Positions 25,411-36,400 of a stretch of DNA of 64,000 bases are shown one piece after another. The stretch is from the NCBI GenBank assembly GCA_963921425.1, contig OY992840.1:10418501-10482500 (forward strand). The letters are read 5' to 3'. A program made the translations under genes and the position numbers. Origin of the DNA: Dryas octopetala. Its lineage: Eukaryota; Streptophyta; Magnoliopsida; Rosales; Rosaceae. The notes beneath the pieces are model-generated. The model was not told the origin of the DNA. It saw nothing but the letters and a program-made list of their open reading frames with translations, and ran no database searches. How positions within the stretch are numbered: position 1 is the stretch's first letter; each line of letters opens with the position of its first letter.

Positions 25411-25419
25411 GTTGTAGTG

Positions 25420-26360
25420 TATAAACTATGTAGTATATACTATCAAATATATAAACTATAGTCTTATAGTATTATAAACTATATACTATAAATTATATAA
25501 ACTATATACTATAAATTATATAAACTATAGTCTTATAGTATTATAAACTATATACTATAAATTATATAAACTATATACTATCAAATATATAAATTATAGT
25601 CTTATAGTATTATAAACTATATACTATATTATATACTATTAATTACATAAACTATAGTCTTATAGTATTATAAACTATATACTATGAAACTATAGTAACT
25701 ACTAAGTACTAATTAGTTTATAACTTTATAACTTTATATATAACTATATATTTATACATAAACAATGTTAGGTATATATAACATTATAGAGTAATTAATA
25801 AATAATAATAGACTTAGTGTATAGAGTTTATTGTTTAGAAATTAAAATTGTATGCTTAATTGGGTTTTAAGTTTTAATTTTTAAATTTTAATTATAGTGT
25901 ATAGGATATTTAATAGAGTTTAGTGTATTTAACTTTTAAGTTTTTAAGTTTAGGATATAAGGTAAAGTGTATAGACTATAGAGAATATAATATATAAGGT
26001 AAAGTGTCTAAAACTATACGTTATAACTAAAAGTCTAAAACTATATACTAATTAATAATTTTATTATATAGGGTATAAGTATAACTAAAATTATATATTA
26101 AAATATTATTATATAAGTAGTTTATACTTAATACTATATATTATATAGAGTTATAAATTATATACTATATAAAGTTAGTAAAGTTATATAAACTATATGG
26201 TATTATAAACTATATACTATATAAACTATAAACTATAAACTATATAAACTATATACTAAGCATATTAATGTAATAATAATACATATAAATATATATAACC
26301 ATATACTAACCATATTAAATTATTAATGTAATAATATTACAAATATAACTAAATTTCAGA
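25420..26360. repeat. AT-rich minisatellite inside the hAT element
   Basis: Words such as 'tataaactatatactat' and 'agtcttatagtattataaac' recur many times from 25420 to about 25700, then in more decayed form to 26250. Related sequence in the left half (15030-15175) shows that the CACTA element landed inside this repeat. Confidence 0.75.
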
Positions 26361-26622
26361 AATTGTTTCAGATTTTTCGGTATATATTTCGATTTTTTCG
26401 GTAATAATCGATTCGGTTGCTTACGGTCATAATTTTCGGTAATCGGTCGGTTTACCAACTTTTTTCGGTTTTTACCAAAACCAAACCAACTTTTTCGGTA
26501 ATTTTTTGGTTTCGGATTTTCGATTTTCGGCTTGTTAAAATTGATTTACCAAACCAAAAAATTTCGATCGGTAATCGGTCGGTTCGGTAAATACCAAACC
26601 AATGGGCAGCCCTAAGTTAGAT

Positions 26623-27248
26623 TGATGATAAGTTGGTGGTCCAAATGCGTGATATAAATCATATCATAGAAATCCAATCCTTGACCTTAGCTCTCATGGA
26701 TAAGAACTTGAATTACCTAGACGGATTCGTTTTGTCATGTGTAAAGTAATAAACACAGATCTTAATAGTGTTGGGGTTAATTGGCTCAATACAAAGTCAT
26801 GACTGTATATAGTGTTAATCTGACGTCTTAAATGTGACACAACAATCAATGATTTACAAGAGTGATCTAATATTAAGAGCATCTCCAATATTTTCTCTAT
26901 ATTTTTCTCCAATTTGAAGATAAGTTAGAAAAAAAAAATTAGATTTGTGGAAGGGCTCTCAAATGCTAAAGTTGAAATTTTCTTTAAATATTTTTTGTGT
27001 TTGGATTTCTAGTCTAAAATATGAGTATTGAAGGTTTGGGGAGAGTTTGAGAAGTTTCATCCATTTAACTTGAATTGGAGAAAATTTTAGGAAAATCTCA
27101 AATTTGAGAAAATATTGTCCTAAAATTTTAGGGAATAGTTAGAGCTGTGTTTTATGCCATTTTCTCTCGAATTTAATTTTTGCTTTTTGGTTTTTTTGTC
27201 AAAATTGAAACTTCATTAGATCAAAGTAAATTTACAGTGAAAATTATG
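26623..27248. other. Intergenic, no gene seen
   Basis: AT-rich DNA with short A and T runs. Nothing recognisable beyond the 8-bp hAT target duplication at its left edge. Confidence 0.5.
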
Positions 27249-27544
27249 GCATGTTTGTCAGTGCTTTTAGAAGACTTAACAACGCTTTTAACTATTTAAA
27301 AACGTTTTTGCTTGCATTTGAGAAAAAAAAAATTAAAAGCGTTTTTTAGTTATAAAAGCACTTGGAAGCGTTTCGTGGTGAAGCACCTAGTAGGTGCTTC
27401 CTCAAGAAGCGTTTCCAAGTACATTTACAAGAACCAGTTAGATTTTTTTTCAAAAAAATTTATGTTTTTCTAACAAAAGTGCTTCTAGTGAAAGCGCTAC
27501 TGAGTAAAAGTGCTTCGTATAGAAACACTCCCAAACGAGCTCTT
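27249..27544. mobile_element. MITE-like palindromic element rich in AAGCGCTTTT words
   Basis: The left end 'gtttgtcagtgcttttagaa' pairs imperfectly with the right end 'cactcccaaacgagc' read in reverse. The interior holds mirrored 'aaagcg', 'aagcacttgg' and 'gaagcgtttcc' words that could fold into a hairpin. I could not fix a target duplication. Confidence 0.5.
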
Positions 27545-27599
27545 AATAAAGTAAATGGTACTTTCTTAAGATTAGTAAAAAAAACTACATAATCCAGTT

Positions 27600-28440
27600 T
27601 TACCATCCTCTTCCACTAGGCCCATCTATAGACAAAATGTATGACTCAATAGAAGGCCCAATAGTACGCATGACTCAAAATAACAAAAGGAAAATACCCT
27701 AATCCTAGACAAATGAGCATCAGCCACCGCCGCGAAACCTACGCCGCCACTGATGAGCACAAAGGCAGCAACCCAACTCAGGTAGAAGGATCCAAAATGA
27801 CAATCCCCAAAAAACTCCAAAACCAATAATCCCCACAAAAGAAAAGATAGCATCCCCATAATCGAACACAAAAACATAGTTGAGAAACTACAACCACCAC
27901 TCGAAGAACAACTGTGAGCAAGACAAACCCAAAATAAGAGAAACTAAGAAAAACCTAAAATAGATTGTGGAAAGAAGTGGTGCTCGCACCCGAGTCAAAA
28001 CGATTCTATACACCTTCCAATTGATATGCGACAACATGCATTTAGGAGAAGCCACTGCAAAGGCCTAATCATGATGCTGAATCAAAAAAGGGGGAGGAGT
28101 AACAAAGCAGGGGAAGGTAGAGATAAAGAGAATATAGAGCATGGGGGAAATGAGGAGGCATAGGAGAAGGAGAACAAGGGGAAGTCGAATAAAGAACATA
28201 GAAATTCTATGGTTAAGGCTTTGTTCAGGTTTTGGAGTAAAATTGAAATAATAGTTGAGGAGCAAGGAGAAACAAAAAGGGGGAAGAGGCAAAAGCCTCA
28301 TATAAGAGACCTAGCTCAGGGGAGCACCCATTTCGGGTGGGATCGTGCCACCAACTCTCAATGTGGAGGAGATAGAACAGAGCACGGGGTTGAAAAGGAT
28401 TCTCGAATTTAAATTTGGGGAATGGTTTAGAAAAAGGTTG
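27600..28440. repeat. Probable retroelement debris
   Basis: Purine-rich, slightly GC-richer DNA with only short ORFs and no domain. Its style matches the block at 29826-30520: 'aaaccctaatccta'-like phrases and long A-rich runs of exon-like composition. I treat it as decayed transposon DNA; the class is unknown. Confidence 0.35.
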
Positions 28441-28622
28441 GAAATGTTCTAATAAAGTTGAATATTTTGAGTTTAATTAGATAATTATAAGACTTTTATG
28501 ACAACTTTTTTTATTACTAGTTTTTTTGTGTTATGTGTTCCTACATTAAATATCAAGAGACTATTTTTTTTAATTGTGTGTATAATTGAGTTGTTTTTCT
28601 CATTTTTATTATAATCTTTTGG

Positions 28623-29153
28623 ATTTATTGCAGCAGTGGTCCTTTACTTATTCTTCAAGTGACACTTTGGTCCTTCAACTATTTTTTTAATTTCTTGGGT
28701 CCTCAAACTTTTCCATAAGTGACACTTTAGTCAATTCCGTCAAAACCGTTAAATAATCCGTCAATATATAAATTTGTTTTTAGTAATGGTCCCTTAACTA
28801 TTATACAAGTAACACTTTGGTCATTCAATTAAATTTTTTAATTTCTAGGGTCCTCACACTTTTCCATTTGTCTCACTTTAGTCATTCCTGCCATTTTTAT
28901 TAGTATTTCGTTTAAATTGTTGACATTGCAGTTGTGGGTCCATAAATGACTGCTAAAAGCATAATAAAAAATTTAAAACTTTAAAAAGTAATATTATAAT
29001 TCAATGATATAACAAAGGAACAAAAAAAAAAAAAAATAGATCACCCCCACCCTACCCTACCACACACACCCCTCTTTTCCCCAACAATTCAAATTCTAAA
29101 AACTAAAAATAAAAACCAACTTATGAAACTTAGAACGATATATGGGAAAGGGT

Positions 29154-29238
<85 letters not shown>

Positions 29239-29698
29239 GATAAAGAGGGAAGGTCCGCCGGTGGCGGATTGGGTGGGTGGTTGGTGGGAGGGAGGTAGGG
29301 TGGTTGTGTTATTTTATTGTTTTTTAATATTTTTTATTATGTTTTTATCCATGTAAGTATTTATTTGTGGGACCCATAATTGCCATGTTAGCAATTTAAA
29401 TAGAATACTAACAAAAGTGATGAGATTGAATTAAAATGAGACAAATGGAAAAGTTAAGGACCTTAGATATTAAAAAAAAATAATTGAAGGACTAAAGTGT
29501 CACTTGTAGAATAGTTAAGGGACCACTTCTTGAAAAAAAAAAAACCCTTATATATTAACGGAATATTTAACGGTTTTGACGAAATGGCCCAAAGTGTCAC
29601 TTGTGGAAAAGTTTGGGGACCTTAGAAATTAAAAAAATAGTTAAAGGACCAAAGTGTCACTCGTGAAATAGTCGAGGGATCACTGCTGAAATTAGCCC
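28623..29698. mobile_element. Mutator-like non-autonomous element with inverted ends of about 150 bp or more
   Basis: The outer parts are mirrored. The left reads CAGCAGTGGTCC...GTGACACTTTGGTCCTT and the right reads the inverse, ...GGATCACTGCTG. Blocks such as AGTGACACTTTGGTCC and GGTCCTCAAACTTTTCC recur inverted several times. Near-identical flanks TAATCTTTTGG (28612-28622) and TAATCTTTTTGG (29699-29710) look like a 9-11 bp target duplication, typical of Mutator-like elements. There is no transposase. A long (GA)n tract sits near the middle. Confidence 0.6.
29157..29235. repeat. (GA)n microsatellite, about 39 units
   Basis: An uninterrupted GA dinucleotide run of about 79 bp inside the Mutator-like element. 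Confidence 0.97.
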
Positions 29699-29825
29699 TA
29701 ATCTTTTTGGTGTTTTGGTGAAAAGTTTTTGATGTCTATGTTAGAATGATTTCGAGTTCTAAAACTCTGATAAATTTTTATATTGTCTTGAAAATTTGAA
29801 ATATCGTGAACTTTAATTCAAGAGT

Positions 29826-30520
29826 TTTTTTTTTTTTTAAGAAAATAATAACATTGCATTAAAACAGCAAAAAATGCAGAGAGCATACAAGGTTATGGCA
29901 AGAAGTCCTACAACAATAGGGCCAAAAAGCTAAACGCTTACAACAGAATAAGACTCTGATCTTGTAATGTCAGCATCGAGCAGACACTACAGTCGCCAAA
30001 CGAAGCCAGCGAAGCACCATAGAAATTAGCGAACTAGTCGTGTTTGAGTCCACAATTCAACCAACATCTCTAAATCGAGTCTGACAATAGCCCAAGGTGG
30101 CGGATCAGACAGTAGTAACCGATAGGACCGGTACTGGCGAGCATAGTGACCTCCCTACATTGTGTGACAAGAACCGGAGCCAGAGCAACTAAGCGTCGCT
30201 AAAACAGGATCTGTCGCTGCGCAATGCGCAGATAGTGCACAACACCACAGATATACCAAACTAGAGTGATCGGAAAAGCTCTCATTTATTGAGATGAAAA
30301 AACTCTCACATGAAGAGATGAAAAAGCTCTCACAAAAAGAAAATAGAGTATCCTATAAACGAAGAAGAAAAGGAGAAGGAAGAGGCTGGGGTAAGAGTGG
30401 TGGGCTTGTGAGGAACACATGAGCCACCACCTGCACCCTTGGAAATATTTGGTTGAGAGAGATAGGAGTGAGGAAAGAGAAGAGAGCGTTTGGAGGTGAC
30501 AGTTAGGGTAAAAAGTATTT
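29826..30520 (-). repeat. Probable non-LTR retroelement 3' fragment
   Basis: A T run at 29826-29838 (poly-A on the minus strand) is followed by about 690 bp of mixed-composition DNA without a long ORF. It contains a three-unit tandem repeat near 30273-30340 built on 'gatgaaaaagctctcaca'. A LINE or SINE tail read on the minus strand is the simplest reading, but no reverse transcriptase is visible. Confidence 0.35.
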
Positions 30521-31909
30521 TAATTAAAAGGCTTCAGGCCTAACAAGTAATTGACCATGGGCCAAGTTAATTAGAATAGACTATTTTTCTACCAAAACTC
30601 ATTGGACAATACATTTTTCAGACACATTGAGCTTCAGACTTCATCTTAGCTGAGTACCTATATTGGCTCAATGGTCCTAAAATTGTTCTAAACAGTCAGC
30701 ATGGGCCTAGAGTGAGGCCCACAATATCTCATACGAGAGGTAGGTAATAATTGTAATGGTAGTTGGTTGGGGTTTAAGTTATATCTAAAATTTTTGGTTA
30801 ATTGGACGAAATTGAACTCTTAATTTATAATACTCCTAAATTATTAAATCATTTTCTCTCACCACTTGAACTAATTTTAAAGACTGAATTTTGATTGTTT
30901 TTTCTCACTGTTTTAGTTAAAATAACTAAACCAAACTTGGTAATATAAGTAAAATACTATGGTTTTTAATACTTGGTCTAAGTTATTAGGTTGGTTTGTG
31001 TGTGTTAAAAGCCTTGGGCCTTTGTTTAGATCATAACTAAATTATGCCAAAATCCATTATTCAAAAAATTGAGGCCTCAAAACCTTTTGAAATTTGGGCC
31101 TTTTGAAATGATTAGAACCTTAACAGATTTGGGCCTTATGGTTAGTAAAACTACCTACCATTCCGAACCTACCAATTTAGTTATCGATTTGACCATATCG
31201 GTTCGATTAACCAAATCGTGCCCACCCCAATCGCCATCTATTTCTTGGTGTTTTTTTTACAATGTACGTACTTTTATGTTAATTTGTGATGTAGAACAAA
31301 TGGCAGAACGGTTCATGCAACAACTCGAACGCCAGAAGGCCAAGAAAATGAACAAGTTTCAGCCTGGCCCAGTGTCAGAAATGGGCCCATGATATACCTA
31401 TTTTGGCCAAATTCCTTTGTTTAGGGCTTCAAATAAGCAATTTAGTGTTTTTGAATAAGTTTCCTAAATTGCACTTTATTTTCATTTTTATTTCCGTTTT
31501 GAATTTCGAACGTCTAGGGTTCTGAACGTATTTAAACAACCTTTTTGGTTGTTTGTAACATTCATTATTATTATTTTCAATCAGAAAACCTTGAGATTTC
31601 TCTCATTTCTCTGGTGGATTCCAGATTCTTTCTTAGGGTTAAAGCTGATTTTCCCTACTCTCTTTTAATTGCTTGTTACGCTGCGTCAATTTGAAAAAGA
31701 TATACCATATATATATAAATACATGGAAAAATGTTATCTTATCAGATAATTTTATAACATCACAAGTTTAATTATGATTTAAATCACATATTTAGACAAA
31801 AGTCAAGACAGTAAGCAACGATTGATTTACAATATGGCAAGAGAATACTTGAATATATAAATCATGAGCAAAACCCGAGTTAGGCAAGGTAGGCTTGGTA
31901 CATTTTATC
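30521..31909. other. Intergenic with a possible solo LTR at about 31400-31690
   Basis: No gene is recognised; a 107-codon ORF at 31069-31392 has no domain. The stretch from about 31400 has an LTR-like order: leader-like text, a TTTAAACAACC region, a poly-A-signal-like 'tcattattattattttc', then 'tctctggtggattcc'. This may be an old solo LTR. I could not find its partner or a target duplication. Confidence 0.35.
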
Positions 31910-32540
31910 TAGGGGTGGGTTCGGATCGGTAACCGAACCGAAACCCCTAAATCGAAGACCGAACCGAACCCCTCCGGTAAGCCTCCACGGCAACCGAGAC
32001 CGAGACCGAAAAGCCGGTAAACCGATGTTCGGTCAACCGAAGAATCCGGTCGGCTCGGCTCGGTTATGGGCCTAGACCAAACACATGTTGGGCCATGTTT
32101 TGGGCCACATTTTGGGCCATGTTTTGGGCCTTGACTCCATTCACTAATTTAGTATAATATATTAATATTATGATTTAGGGTATTTTTAATTAGTTTATAT
32201 ATATTAAAAAACATATAAATTAAAATTATAGGGGTTTATAAATTTATATATGTTTTATATAAATTATAGAAATGTATTATATAAAATTATAAATTATTTA
32301 TTAGAAATGTATAAGAAATGTATAAAAATAAATTATGTAAATGATTTGTTAAATATATTCGGTTCGGTTCGGTTTACCGACGGTTTAAGGATATGGGAAC
32401 CGGGACCGAGTCCGAACCTCCCAGTTCGGTAGTCAAACCGAACTTTCGGTACGATTTTATTTCGGTACGATTTTTTTCGGTATCGGTTGGGCCGATTTCG
32501 GGCTCGACCTCGATTTTTCGGTCAACCCGACCCAGCCCTA
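31910..32540. mobile_element. Short hAT-type element with perfect 8-bp target duplication
   Basis: It starts TAGGGGTGGGTTCGG and ends CCGACCCAGCCCTA. ATTTTATC occurs directly on both sides (31902-31909, 32541-32548). The ends are crowded with CGGTT and AACCG words, as in the larger hAT element at 14070-26614. At 631 bp it has no transposase. The centre is AT-rich. Confidence 0.85.
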
Positions 32541-33460
32541 ATTTTATCCATGCCCATGTCAACTTTTGAGCTAGCCTTTGACATTGTTGATTGCCAGCAC
32601 ATACACCTGTCATGTTTGCCAGCAAAGAGGTACAAAGTCTAGCTACAAGTTGAGAATTAACCACGTTTACTTCTTGGCAAAGGTACACTTCCCATATTAA
32701 ATAATAAACATACCAACCTGTCATATGCCAACTAGTTTCACTCAATGTCATATACATATCGCATAGTCTTCAATTTTACTGCATCAAACCCAAAAATTTT
32801 CAACTACATTATATCATTTATCTTTGTCATTTACTCGTTTTTATTACCCAAAAATTTACCTTTATTGCACGATACAACAAAACTTACCAGTATGGATGTG
32901 TGGACATGCCAGATATGCCACTTTCTTTTTTTGTTAATTTCTTCCCGAAAGGTATTTAAAAAAAAAAATTGAGGATGAATGACAGGTTCAAACTCATACA
33001 TATCATGAGAAAATTATTGTATGTGGATTGATAATGATTACACACACTAATTTCTCCATATCAAAAGTGTTTGAAAGATATGCTGGTACCTTATGTTAAT
33101 GCGAAGTTAGCAAATTTGACATAATCAACTAACACAAATTATGAAATATATAATATTAATTTTTTTTGATATAAGTACTGCCATGTTGTTGTTGCTAATA
33201 TTATCAGACAATCTACTTAATTTTTCAATAATGAATTATCCAAAACAATTTGCCAATATGGCAATAATGGAAATCCATTTTCATTAAATATAAAAATTAA
33301 ACCAAAACTTAATTCTTTACGCTGACATTTTCGTCAAACAAAAATAAGTAAATGCTTTCACACCCTCTCTCTTTCTCTCTCTGTATAAACGAACAGAAAG
33401 CAAAAGAAAAACTGAGAAGGTGGTGGTGGTGGTGGTGGTGATCAAATTACAATTACAGCC
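32541..33460. other. Intergenic region and promoter of the MINDY gene
   Basis: No ORF with a domain. The 5' UTR of the plus-strand gene that follows probably starts within about 33340-33380, after which come a CT-rich stretch and a (GGT)n run (33418-33440). I see no clear TATA box. Confidence 0.5.
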
Positions 33461-36400
33461 ATGGCATCGTGGTCGTCGGAGGAACCGAGACCAGACCAGC
33501 AGCAACCGGAACCGGAACCGCAACAACAGCAACAGCAACAGACAGTGAAAGAGTGCGTGCACAAGACCAAGCTCATTCAATTCTTGGGTCGCACCGCGCC
33601 TATCGTCCTCCAGAACGACAATGGCCCCTGCCCTCTCCTCGCAATCTGTAATTCCTATCTCTCTCTCTCTCTCTTAGGGTTTCGGTTTCTATTTTTTCTT
33701 GGGCTTCGGATTGTTTGGTGGCCGAGAAAATTGAGGAAATGATTTAAGGGATTGGAATCTTGATTGTCTAATGGAGCAGGAGTTGTAGGTGTGTGTCTAA
33801 TGGAGTCCAAAATTGAGATTCGTTAATTCTCTTCTTTTTCATCCGTTTTAATCGGCAACAACCAAACATTGAAGAAAATACCGACTTGATCACTTCACAC
33901 TATGAATTCTTTTTTTTCTTTTTCATTTCTTTACCTAATTCTGCTTCCAAGATCGATATTTGATCGCTGCTAATATTGCTTAATCCTGTTTTCCATCTAT
34001 TCGAAATTGAAAGGTTCTGTTATTTGTTTCCAGTTTGCATTTCTAGGGTTTTCTGATCGTCAATTTTGTTAATGAAAAAATACTAAAAGAAGCCAAAGAA
34101 ACATAGCACACCCTGTCTTGAGCTTTAATCAAATGTGTATTGCTGTTAAGAGTTTTGCCTCTGTCTCTCTCACTGATACACACACACATAGACACTGACA
34201 CACAACACAATGACTGCTAATTTTCTTAATGTATTTGACGTTTAGAAATGGAGTTTTTCATTTGTAGGGATGCTGTTTTTGTTACTTAGGGTGAAACCAT
34301 ACTGTTGTGTCAGGGTTAGTTACTAGTTGTGATTGAGAAATATATTTCTAGTTTTTCTTGCTAAATTCAAAAAGAATCATTGTAATTATGCTTTTTGATT
34401 TTTACAGTTCTTTGGAGCTTGACAATTGGGAAATGATAGCATATAACATAGTCTGATTATCACTTGATTTTATTTTTGGATTGAGAGTCTATTCTATTTG
34501 GTTATCAAGGAAAGAAGGAAAAAGCATGCCATTAGTTTGTTCTTGTTTCTCTAATCACTCTTCAATTGTTATTATCGTTTTCTTAAATTGTCATTCCTAA
34601 TTAGCCTTTTGGTTTCTGGGAAATCTACGGAGAATAAACGAAAAACTTTATGAATCTTAGGTTCTGTGCTATTTGGTTTTTAAGAAAATGAATTTGACTT
34701 GGCTAAAACAGTTCCTTCCATGATGGGGTCAGGCCTAATTTCAGTTTCAAGTTTATGGATGATAAACTTATGTAGGAATATAAATCATGCAATCTTTTAT
34801 GTTATGTTTTCTTATGTAAGTCAAATTGACATGAATAATCCTGTTATGTGCACATAGGGAAAGAGGGATGCATACAAAGATTATTGTTTTATTGTAGGGA
34901 ACAAGACTCATGCCTACTTTGGTTTCTTACAGGTAATGTTCTTTCGCTGAGGAACAACTTGAATTTGAGTCCAGACACAACAGAAGTCTCACAGGAGAAA
35001 TTACTTTCGCTCGTTGCTGAACGATTAATTGATTCTAACAGTAATATTGATGTAATAAATAATAATATGCTTTCACAACCACTTTTGGTTTTCTCACTTT
35101 CTTGTTTTTAAATTGAAGTTAACAATATTCTTGTTGTCTTGTAGAATAAAGATGCAGGGTATGTAGAAAATCAACAGCAGAACATTTCTGATGCTATTGA
35201 TCTACTCCCTAGACTTGCAACCGGGATAGATGTCAATATAAAATTCAGAAGGTTGTTCTTATTTAGTTTCCTACCTGTAGTTTATTGCGACAATCTACTT
35301 TGTTAATTTGAATTGAAATTAACCTCATGGTTGCAGGATAAGCGATTTTGAGTTTACCCCAGAATGTGCTATATTTGACCTGTTAGACATTCCACTATAT
35401 CATGGTTGGATAGTTGATCCCCAGGTTTGTTCCTTTAGTTCTCAAGCCCTACTTAGCATGAGTAAAGTAGATTTTATTTTTAGTTTTATCTTGTTACAAG
35501 TAAAGTAGAGTTACTCAAACACTAGATTTTCTTAATGCAAAACTTCTGATGTTTGCTGGGCCTTGATGCATTTGAGCATGTTGTAGTAGGTTTGCTACTT
35601 GTTATCCTTGCTGTATATGCTTGTTGGCCTCGCTTAATATAGTTATTGAGAAAATGGGGAGAGAATTACATGCATTAATCATAACCCTAAAAGGGTTTAA
35701 ATGGAGTAAAACTCTAATCACAATAGGATACCATTCACAACCAAATCACTTAACGTAAGAATTGACATTACACCCCTAAACAAACCAGGGAAGAAAATAT
35801 TCTTAGATCCGAATTATAATATACTTCCATTCTGCACAACTCCCCCCTCAAACTGGAGGATAGAATATAATCATGCCCAACTTGTTACATAACTCGGAAG
35901 TATAATTAAGAACTTCGAAACGTAAAAGAAACTAAAATTATTAAATAAAATACAAAAAAAATTAAATTGGATTTCACTTGTGCTGCCTTGGATGATTGTG
36001 TCATGCCTGCAAACTGGATGTCATCATATGCCTCTACAACACTAAAGGTCATAGACATCACTTGTCTTCACAAAACTACCAAGTGGGTATCACATGCCTC
36101 GCCACTTCAACAATTTAGGCATCATGTGCCTATAAACTGGATGACATCATGGACCTCCACAATATAAAGATATCATGGGCCTTCATAAAACGACTAAATT
36201 GGGCTATCAAGTGCCTCACCAGAGGATGGGCCACAACACTTTTTTGGCCTAAGAAAGAACACACATATATATTAAATTTGTAGAAATAACAAATTGGATC
36301 TTGCGTGCTATGTAAGAACAAGAGGGTTCATGCATGGAAATTGCTTGTGCATGACATGATTGTCTGTTTTGTGCAACTGCCTTTGGTGTTCTTCTACATG

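Larger units (their letters stand above)
15177..25419 (-). mobile_element. CACTA (En/Spm) DNA transposon, 10.2 kb, apparently coding-competent
   Basis: Both ends are CACTACAACAAAAATA in inverted orientation. The terminal inverted repeat runs 29 bp with two mismatches. TAT flanks each side (15174-15176, 25420-25422), the 3-bp duplication expected for CACTA elements. Subterminal regions carry many copies of an AACGTTGT-like word in both orientations. On the minus strand lie a Tnp2-type transposase gene (22709-19023) and a second En/Spm-type gene (18819-16637). Both ends, both target duplications and both genes are present, so this looks autonomous or recently so. A 200-N gap (24512-24711) lies in the non-coding 5' part. 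Confidence 0.93.
14070..26614. mobile_element. Non-autonomous hAT element split by a CACTA insertion
   Basis: The element starts TAGGGCTGCCCATCGGTCGG and ends with the inverse, ...ATGGGCAGCCCTA. Exact 8-bp copies AGTTAGAT flank it (14062-14069 and 26615-26622), the target duplication length of hAT elements. Subterminal DNA on both sides is crowded with TTTCGGT-type words in inverted orientation (14085-14235, 26370-26600). Without the CACTA insert it is about 2.3 kb. It shows no hAT transposase or BED/dimerisation region, so it is probably non-autonomous. The interior has a GA-rich stretch (14395-14930) and AT-rich minisatellite DNA (15010-15175 and 25420-26360). Confidence 0.85.
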
